Assembly: GCF_900100605.1 (NCBI RefSeq)
Contig: NZ_FNCN01000045.1
Location: forward strand, 1-37,445
Direction: 5' to 3'
Origin: Sinosporangium album
GTDB lineage: Bacteria; Actinomycetota; Actinomycetes; Streptosporangiales; Streptosporangiaceae
DNA: 37,445 bases
This document shows, one piece after another, positions 31,810-37,445 of the stretch (within the stretch, counting starts at the first letter, position 1; each line of letters starts with the position of its first letter). Position numbers and translations under genes: made by a program. The notes beneath the pieces are model-generated. The model saw only the letters and a list, made by a program, of their open reading frames with translations, did not search any database and was not told the origin of the DNA.

Positions 31810-31853
31810 CCCTCGCCTTCCGGAAGGCGAGGGATGGTCCCCCCTGGGGGACC
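31810..31853. promoter_or_regulatory. Two adjacent palindromes before the collagenase-like gene
   Basis: CCCTCGCCTTCC with its exact complement (31810-31833) and GGTCCCCC-CT-GGGGGACC (31836-31853). They could be a terminator for the upstream gene or an operator/leader hairpin of the protease gene. Confidence 0.5.
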
Positions 31854-31894
31854 CGCTCTGTCGAGTCTGATCCGTCGATCCTCGGGAGCGTGGG

Positions 31895-34195
31895 ATGCGC
31901 AGGACAGCCGTGCTGGTCGTAGTGGCCGCAACAACCGTAATGACGCTCGCGACCGGTATGGGTGCCCCGCTTACTTCTCCGGTGCCGGATTCGGAGGCCT
32001 ATGCCGTAAAAGATCCTGACGTGCATGAAGCGCCCGGGAGAGCCAAGCGTCCGACGAAGAAACGTGAGATCTCGGGAGCGCGGAACGCGCTCACGCACCA
32101 CGTGCAGAGCGAACCCATTCCCACAGAGCGTCGTGAACCGTGGCCCTCGTCGACAGACGAACTACGACGCAACTACGACGACCCCGACAGAGCGCGGCCG
32201 AGAAAAGCGCCGTCGTCGGCAATGCGGCGGGCACAGACCTCCTGCGAGCCGGTCGATTTCTCCGGCCGAACCGGTGACACGCTCGTCGCGACCATTAAGG
32301 CGTCCACGACCGTGTGCATCAACACGCTGTTCGGATTGGCTGGCGCCGACGCCCAAGGGGCGTTCCAGCAAGAGCAGATGATCACGGTCGCCAACGCCTT
32401 GCGGCGAAGCGCACTCACGTATCCCGGGAACAACTCGGGAAGCGCGGCGCAGCTCGTGCTCTACCTGCGCGCCGGCTATTACGTCCAGTGGAACCTGCCG
32501 GACCTGGTGGGGGAGTACGGCGTGGCGCTCGGCGCCGCCGTCCGGGCGGCGCTGGACGCGTTCTTCGCTAACACGAGGTCCCATGACGTGACCGACGAGA
32601 ACGGGGAGATCCTCTCCGAGGCTGTGACCCTGATCGACAGCGCACAAGAGAATGCACGCTACATCCCGGTCGTGAAGCGGCTGCTCAACGGCTACAACGA
32701 GAGCTACAACCCCTTCTGGTGGATGCTGCACGCCGTCAACAACGTCTACATCGTGTTATTCCGCGGCCACCAGATGCCCGACTACGTGCGGGCGGTGGAA
32801 TCCGACCAGAGCCTCATCCAGACGCTCTACGCCTTCGCCTCCTCCCACATGGATCTGCTCGGCACCGACCACGCGTATCTGACCGGAAACGCGGGACGTG
32901 AGCTGGGCCGCTTTCTCCAGCATCAAAGCCTGCTGGACGCCACCCGGCCCCTCGTCCGCGCACTGCTGCAGCAGAGCTCCATCACCGGAAGGACCGCGCC
33001 GCTGTGGGTCGGCATCGCGGAAATGGCCGACTACTACGACCGCGGCAACTGCGCGTACTACCAGCAGACCTGCAACCTGCAGGATCGTTTGAAGGCGGCT
33101 GTGCTCCCCGTCAGGCACACATGCGACGCGTCGATTCGCGTCGTCGCCCAGAGCATCACACCGGCCGAACTCGCGGCCACCTGCTCCGCACTCCACGGGC
33201 AGGTCTCCTATTTCCAGCGTCTGGTCGGCGCCACCCAGCCGGTGGCGGGCGACCAGAACTCCACACTGGAAGTGGTGGTGTTCGACTCCGGCACCGACTA
33301 CCAGACCTACGCCGGGGCCGTGTACGGCATCGACATCAACAACGGCGGCATCTACATCGAAGGCGACCCGGCATCGCCGGGAAACCAGGCGAGATTCATC
33401 GCCTTCGAAGCGGACTGGCTGCGGCCCACCTTCGAGATCTGGAACCTCAACCACGAGTTCACGCACTACCTCGACGGCCGCTACAACATGCACGGCGACT
33501 TCGAGGCGAGCCTCACCACCCCGACCGTATGGTGGACCGAGGGCGTGGCGGAATACGTCTCCTACTCCTACCGCAAAGTGCCCTACGAGGAGGCGGCGGC
33601 CGAGGCTGGCCAGCGCACCTACCGGCTCAGCACCCTGTTCGACACCACCTACAGCAACGATCCCGTGCGTGTTTACCGCTGGGGATATCTGGCGGTGCGT
33701 TTCATGTTCCAATCGCGCCGCTCCGACCTCGACAGCGTGCTCACATCATTCCGGGGCGGCGACTGGTACGCCGCTCGCGTCCGCGTGGGAGCCATGCGGC
33801 AGGACGACACCTGGAACTCGTGGCTCGGCGTCTGCGCGGCCGGGGCCTGTCTGACGACGGACCCGCCCGAATGCACCGGGAGCGACGTCCGCGCACTCGA
33901 CCGCGACTGCCGGCGCTCCAACCTGTCGGCCCCCGCGAAACAATACGTCAACCTCTACATCAAGGTCCCCGTCGGCACCACCCAACTCAAGGTCAGCGCT
34001 TCGGGCGGCAGCGGCGACGCCGACCTCTACATCAACACCGGCACCTGGGCGAAGGAGAACGCCTACACGGCGAAGTCATCCACCCCGGGCAACAACGAAA
34101 CCCTGACGGTGAACAACCCGAAAGCGGGATACCACTACATCAGCCTCTACGCGCGTAGCGCCTTCTCCGGCGTCGGCGTGACGACCGAATATTGA
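31895..34195 (+). CDS. Secreted M9-family collagenase-like metalloprotease
   Basis: 766 residues. Signal peptide at 1-23 (AVLVVVAATTVMTLATG), a basic propeptide-like stretch to about 115 (RAKRPTKKREI), the collagenase activator-like helical domain, and the M9 catalytic domain with zinc motif HEFTH (His520, Glu521, His524) and the third ligand in EGVAEY (about Glu553). The last 100 residues form a PPC-type domain (VPVGTTQLKVSASGGSGDADLYIN, GYHYISLYA) that aids substrate binding. ATG 31895 follows GGGAGCGTGGG. It should be exported and cleave collagen or similar protein. Confidence 0.92.
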   Translation: MRRTAVLVVVAATTVMTLATGMGAPLTSPVPDSEAYAVKDPDVHEAPGRAKRPTKKREISGARNALTHHVQSEPIPTERREPWPSSTDELRRNYDDPDRARPRKAPSSAMRRAQTSCEPVDFSGRTGDTLVATIKASTTVCINTLFGLAGADAQGAFQQEQMITVANALRRSALTYPGNNSGSAAQLVLYLRAGYYVQWNLPDLVGEYGVALGAAVRAALDAFFANTRSHDVTDENGEILSEAVTLIDSAQENARYIPVVKRLLNGYNESYNPFWWMLHAVNNVYIVLFRGHQMPDYVRAVESDQSLIQTLYAFASSHMDLLGTDHAYLTGNAGRELGRFLQHQSLLDATRPLVRALLQQSSITGRTAPLWVGIAEMADYYDRGNCAYYQQTCNLQDRLKAAVLPVRHTCDASIRVVAQSITPAELAATCSALHGQVSYFQRLVGATQPVAGDQNSTLEVVVFDSGTDYQTYAGAVYGIDINNGGIYIEGDPASPGNQARFIAFEADWLRPTFEIWNLNHEFTHYLDGRYNMHGDFEASLTTPTVWWTEGVAEYVSYSYRKVPYEEAAAEAGQRTYRLSTLFDTTYSNDPVRVYRWGYLAVRFMFQSRRSDLDSVLTSFRGGDWYAARVRVGAMRQDDTWNSWLGVCAAGACLTTDPPECTGSDVRALDRDCRRSNLSAPAKQYVNLYIKVPVGTTQLKVSASGGSGDADLYINTGTWAKENAYTAKSSTPGNNETLTVNNPKAGYHYISLYARSAFSGVGVTTEY

Positions 34196-34552
34196 TCCCG
34201 ACTCAACAGAACGGCCCACCTAGGCGTCCTTAAGACGTGACGGAACTCCGCGGTGCCGCCCGGCCGTCGGCGATCAGCAGCCAGGTCCGTGAGCGGGCCT
34301 GGCCATGGCCGTTGCCGTACGGCACCGCCGATCCGAGCGACCACATATGGCGTCCACGCCCGTCATAGGTAGGTGGCGCTTGTGGTGACGGCGCTTGTGG
34401 TGACGGCGGGTGCGGCGGCGGCCGGCGAACGACGCTTCTCCAACAGGGGCGGAGAAGCGTCCGTCAGGCACGGCGATGTGGATGGTCGGAGAGTACCGCG
34501 CCCGCCGGAACCACATTTCCGTGGAACGGCGGGCCCATGGCGCCGGGCGGGG
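34196..34552. other. Intergenic stretch between convergent genes with two hairpins
   Basis: No supported gene. GACGCTTCTCC (34431-34441) is inverted at 34451-34461, and CCCGCCG-gaa-CCAC pairs with GTGG-aa-CGGCGGG (34501-34533). The second ends 20 bases past the response regulator stop and is its probable terminator. A short direct repeat GGCGCTTGTGGTGAC occurs twice near 34375-34405, and GCCGTACGGC occurs near 34314. Confidence 0.55.
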
Positions 34553-35254
34553 TCACGTATTCTCCGCGCCATCCCCCGCACCGGGGCCGATCGCGCTCCC
34601 CGGAGAAGCCGTCCCTGAACGCTCCGAACCGAACTCCTGCGCCAGGATCGCGGCCTGCACCCTGCTACGCAGACCGAGCTTGTGCAGGAGTCGGCTGACA
34701 TGCGTCTTGGTCGTGGCCTCCGCCGTCTTCATCTCCTCGGCGATCTCAGCGTTGGACATTCCACGGCCGAGGCACATGAGAACCTCGTGTTCGCGGGGCG
34801 TGAGGCAGGAGACGTCATATGACTGCCTGTCCTCCACACGCTGCGAGGCGAACGCGGATATCAGCCGCCGCGTCACCGCCGGCGAGATCAACCCCTCTCC
34901 CCGCGCCACTAACCGAACAGCCTCCACCAAGGCCTCGGCGTCCGTGTTCTTCAGCAGGAAGCCCGCGGCCCCGGCTCGAAGAGCCCCGAATACGTACTCG
35001 TCCACATCGAAAGTCGTCAGAATGAGCACGTCGGCGACGCCGGCCAACGCCCGGGTCGCGGCTATGCCGTTCATACGCGGCATGCGCACATCCATCAGCA
35101 CCACATCAGGCCGCAACTCCCCAGCCATCGCCACCGCGCTTTCGCCGTCCGCGGCCTCGCCCACGACCTCGATATCGTCGGCGCCGTCGAGAATCAGCGT
35201 GATCCCGGCGCGCACAGCCGCGTGATCGTCTGCCACCAGAACCCGAATGGTCAC
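34553..35254 (-). CDS. NarL/FixJ-family response regulator
   Basis: 233 residues from GTG 35254 (TIRVLVADDHAAVR). Receiver with Asp55 (VVLMDVRMP), LTTFDVDEYVF and FLLKNTD; LuxR-type helix-turn-helix LTPREHEVLMCLGRGMSNAEIAEEM...TTKTHVSRLLHKLG; a Gly/Ser-rich C-terminal tail of about 25 residues. It follows the kinase gene by 19 bases in the same direction and is its partner. Regulated genes are unknown. Confidence 0.92.
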   Translation of the reverse strand: MTIRVLVADDHAAVRAGITLILDGADDIEVVGEAADGESAVAMAGELRPDVVLMDVRMPRMNGIAATRALAGVADVLILTTFDVDEYVFGALRAGAAGFLLKNTDAEALVEAVRLVARGEGLISPAVTRRLISAFASQRVEDRQSYDVSCLTPREHEVLMCLGRGMSNAEIAEEMKTAEATTKTHVSRLLHKLGLRSRVQAAILAQEFGSERSGTASPGSAIGPGAGDGAENT

Positions 35255-35273
35255 CGTCGCGCCCTCATCCCGC

Positions 35274-36404
35274 CTATGCCTTCCCCGGGGGCGCGGGCAG
35301 CTCCGCCCGGACCCGCCACCCGCCGGCGTACGGCCCGGCCTCAAGAACACCGCCTAGCAGCGCCGCCCGTTCATTCATGCCCACCAAGCCCGCCCCCGAG
35401 CCGGGAAACAGGCTCCCCTCCGAAGAAACCGGACTATCAATCGTCACGGTGACCAGGTCGGCCAGATATTCGACCAGCACCTCCCCCCTGCCCGTCCCAT
35501 GCTTGAGCACATTGGTCAACGACTCCTGAACGATCCTGTAACCCGCGAGATCCGTCGCCGGCGGCAACCCCCTGGGCGTTCCCGCCACCCGCAGCCCGGT
35601 TGTCACCCCCGCCTGCTTCGACCGCTCCACCAGGTCGGAGACGTCCGCCAGACGGTGCCGGGTGACCTCCACCTCCTCGTTCTCCTGCCGCAAGAGCCCG
35701 ATCATGGTGCGCATCTCGGCCATGCCCTCCACGCTGTTCTCTCTAATCGACTCCAGCACCCGCCTGACCACCGCGCCGTCGAGGTCTTTACGCGTCAGAA
35801 CCGCCGTCGATTGAATCGCGATCGCACTGAAATGGTTGGCGATCACGTCATGCAGCTCCCGCGCCATACGGCTGCGCTCCGCCGCGATAGCGGTGTTCCT
35901 GTCCAACTCCGCGAGCCGTACCACTTGCTCAGCCCGTTCGCGCTCCAAAACGACCTGTTCCCGGTGCTGGCGCACAATGACCGCCGTCACCACAGGAACA
36001 TTCACCACCAGCGCCGCCTGTAGCGTCACAGTCACCAAGGAGGACCACTCCTGGTTCATCACCAGCGTCACCGCACCAAAGACCACCGCCGTCGGCACGG
36101 ACGCCCACCACAGCCACCTGGACAGCCACCGAGATCCGTACAGCGCGGCCGCATAGAGGTTGTCCGTGAAAATAAGCACCGTCGACAGCGAAGGCGCAAG
36201 AACCAGATCACACCCGATCCCCACCAACCCCAGCGCCAACGTCACCCCAGGCCGACTCCGCCGTACCGCCACCCCCAGGGACACCAGCGCCAACGGGCCC
36301 ACCAGCACATACTCGGGGAACCCTCGCCTGACGTACGCTCCGTCCACAATCACGATCAGACCCGCCACAAAGGCCGCCGCAGCTATCAGCGAGTCACGTC
36401 TCAT
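35274..36404 (-). CDS. DesK/NarX-type sensor histidine kinase
   Basis: 376 residues from ATG 36404 (MRRDSLIAAAAFVAG). About five membrane segments up to residue 140 (VLVGPLALVSLGVAV; VTLALGLVGIGCDLVLA; ASVPTAVVFGAVTLV), a coiled linker (VVLERERAEQVVRLAELD), HisKA_3 with His185 (ARELHDVIANH), and HATPase with IVQESLTNVLKHG and GSGAGLVGMNERAALLGG. There is no extracytoplasmic sensor domain, so the signal is probably sensed in the membrane. Longer readings upstream to 36554 are open but lack support. First gene of the kinase-regulator operon. Confidence 0.92.
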   Translation of the reverse strand: MRRDSLIAAAAFVAGLIVIVDGAYVRRGFPEYVLVGPLALVSLGVAVRRSRPGVTLALGLVGIGCDLVLAPSLSTVLIFTDNLYAAALYGSRWLSRWLWWASVPTAVVFGAVTLVMNQEWSSLVTVTLQAALVVNVPVVTAVIVRQHREQVVLERERAEQVVRLAELDRNTAIAAERSRMARELHDVIANHFSAIAIQSTAVLTRKDLDGAVVRRVLESIRENSVEGMAEMRTMIGLLRQENEEVEVTRHRLADVSDLVERSKQAGVTTGLRVAGTPRGLPPATDLAGYRIVQESLTNVLKHGTGRGEVLVEYLADLVTVTIDSPVSSEGSLFPGSGAGLVGMNERAALLGGVLEAGPYAGGWRVRAELPAPPGKA

Positions 36405-36616
36405 CCCCCCATCCCACCACCCGACCAGCCCAAACGCCTCCAGCCACAGGCGGGCACCGCCTCCCCCAAAAGATGTACACCCGGCCAACTCCTCCCCGAC
36501 CACCCTGATGCCCCCCACCCACACCCCGGGGACAGCAATGATTGGCTCTAGCACCCATGCGAGGTCTGGTAGAGTTCTTTCAGCCCAAGGGCCACAGGGT
36601 CCCGGGGCAAAGGCAA

Positions 36617-36692
36617 GCGGCCGTAGCTCAATGGATAGAGCATCTGACTACGGATCAGAAGGTTAGGGGTTCGAGTCCTCTCGGCCGCGCCA
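36617..36692 (+). tRNA. tRNA-Arg (anticodon ACG), CCA encoded
   Basis: GCGGCCG/CGGCCGC acceptor, anticodon stem TCTGA/TCAGA with loop CTACGGA (anticodon ACG, read as ICG after deamination), T-arm AGGGGTTCGAGTCCTCT, and encoded GCCA end. Confidence 0.95.
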
Positions 36693-36698
36693 CAGGTC

Positions 36699-36733
36699 AA
36701 AGGCCCTCCGGGATCACCCCAGAGGGCCTTTTT
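36699..36733 (+). terminator. Intrinsic terminator of tRNA-Arg
   Basis: AAAGGCCCTC (36699-36708) pairs with GAGGGCCTTT (36722-36731), followed by two more T residues; 6 bases after the tRNA. Confidence 0.9.
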
Positions 36734-36840
36734 CGATCCTGTGCAGCAGCAAAATACAGCGACGGGATCAGCCTCTTCGGGAGCTGACCGAACGGTTGGT
36801 GAGGGTCGAGAACCCGCTGAAAACCGTGGTCAACGAAGGA

Positions 36841-37095
36841 TTAGACGTTGCGGACGTGGCATCCGACGACACGGCGCGCAAAGCCGGACGCCCACCCCGG
36901 AGCCCGCGCGGGTAGAGACCCGGAACGGTCTTCCTGCCGCATCCCCACCAGAACAACGACGTAGCCGGTCAGTACGGCAAGGCTCAGCACGATTGCGGCA
37001 GCGAGGATCACGATGCCGCCTCCCGTCCCCGCATCTTGCCGCGGTGGAGAGTGTTGTGCCTTCTCCGGGGCGTCCGGTGACCGCGCGATTCGCAT
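36841..37095 (-). CDS. Possible small single-pass membrane protein
   Basis: 84 residues from ATG 37095 (MRIARSPDAPEKAQ) with one strong membrane segment (GGGIVILAAAIVLSLAVLTG) and a basic C-terminus. No family recognised and the ribosome site is weak (GGAG 11 bases away). It lies between tRNA-Arg and an insertion sequence, in about 500 bases that otherwise hold no gene, so it may be real, residual or chance. Confidence 0.35.
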   Translation of the reverse strand: MRIARSPDAPEKAQHSPPRQDAGTGGGIVILAAAIVLSLAVLTGYVVVLVGMRQEDRSGSLPARAPGWASGFARRVVGCHVRNV

Positions 37096-37236
37096 TCGCG
37101 GCACCGCTCCGGAAGGTTGCGTCCACGGAAGTGGTGTACGAGTTTGACCTGGCCACAAGCGTGGCGACCGTGAAATGAACACGGCCATCGCGTGATCCTT
37201 CAGGTTGCTGAAACCATGATCGAAGGAGAACAGGCG

Positions 37237-37445
37237 ATGGCCGCGAACAACAGTGTGAACCCTGCCGCCTGGCTGGCGAAGCAGATCGAGACCGGCGACC
37301 CCGACATGTTGCGATCCATGGTGAAGACCATGGCCGACGCGTTGATGTCGGCCGAGGCCGACACCCTGTGCGGCGCCGGCTACGGCGAGCGCAGCGACGA
37401 CCGCGTCAACCACCGCAACGGCTACCGGCCACGTGAATGGGACAC
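37237..37445 (+). CDS. IS256-family (mutator-type) transposase, N-terminal part only
   Basis: From ATG 37237, behind GAAGGAGAACAG, the protein reads AANNSVNPAAWLAKQIETGD, then DMLRSMVKTMADALMSAEAD and ends with GYGERSDDRVNHRNGYRPRE at the window edge. This is the N-terminus of the IS256 transposase family; the DDE catalytic domain lies outside. The left inverted repeat of the element should be within the preceding 100 bases, but its boundary cannot be fixed without the other end. Confidence 0.9.
   Translation, partial: MAANNSVNPAAWLAKQIETGDPDMLRSMVKTMADALMSAEADTLCGAGYGERSDDRVNHRNGYRPREWD

Overview
The window is chromosomal DNA of a high-GC filamentous-type actinomycete. Evidence: very GC-rich third codon positions, SigE-type sigma factors, many DesK/NarL-type two-component pairs, actinobacterial initiator tRNA, a Streptomyces-type parS palindrome and TTGTCCACA-type DnaA boxes. 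The recurrent GTAC-centred palindrome GCCGTACGGC and the gene content suggest a Streptosporangium/Nonomuraea-like member of Streptosporangiales, but this placement is inference. The parS site suggests the replication-origin-proximal part of the chromosome.

Layout. 1-400: start of a tyrosine integrase beside tRNA-Ser(TGA), the edge of an integrated element lying to the left. 593-5106 (minus): an alkylation-damage repair operon, ogt2 / ECF sigma / ogt / 2OG-Fe(II) dioxygenase / free-standing Ada zinc domain / unknown / alkB / tag; from the sigma gene to alkB every junction is a 4-base ATGA overlap, and alkB and tag overlap by 11 bases. 5361-7087 (minus): a TIGR03943 protein and its partner permease, with the parS palindrome just upstream. 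7289-8191: NUDIX protein. 8548-11164: membrane protein plus histidine kinase and response regulator. 11347-12692 (minus): SigE-type sigma factor and its membrane partner. 12986-15978: tandem-wHTH GntR regulator, a DUF5919-like protein and an inositol-monophosphatase-like enzyme. 16368-18034: small membrane protein, membrane-anchored MazF/PemK-like protein, a 210-bp relic copy of the DUF5919-like gene, and tRNA-Ser(GCT). 18127-18452: DnaA-box cluster and a 30-bp tandem repeat. 18465-20214: YceI, MarR and another SigE-type sigma factor. 20553-22392: a cysteine-rich DPBB-like protein and a MauE/DoxX-type redox membrane protein. 22469-24042: AAA ATPase with a LexA-like box upstream. 24114-25559: a divergent ribosomal protein L11 paralogue facing a MerR regulator across a MerR-type promoter. 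25660-31626: M15-type lipoprotein, tRNA-fMet, a rifampin-phosphotransferase/PEP-synthase-like enzyme, TetR, DUF6204-like, SMI1/KNR4-like. 31895-34195: M9 collagenase-like secreted protease. 34553-36404 (minus): second kinase/regulator pair. 36617-37445: tRNA-Arg(ACG) and the start of an IS256-family transposase.

The two most distinctive systems are (i) the repair operon, where Ada functions are split into separate proteins and an ECF sigma factor sits where the AraC part of Ada would act, and (ii) the L11 paralogue that has lost the prolines linked to thiopeptide sensitivity and is read from a 19-bp-spacer promoter shared with a divergent MerR gene. Several regulatory genes carry a TAnnnT hexamer 5-8 bases before the start codon, as expected for leaderless mRNAs.
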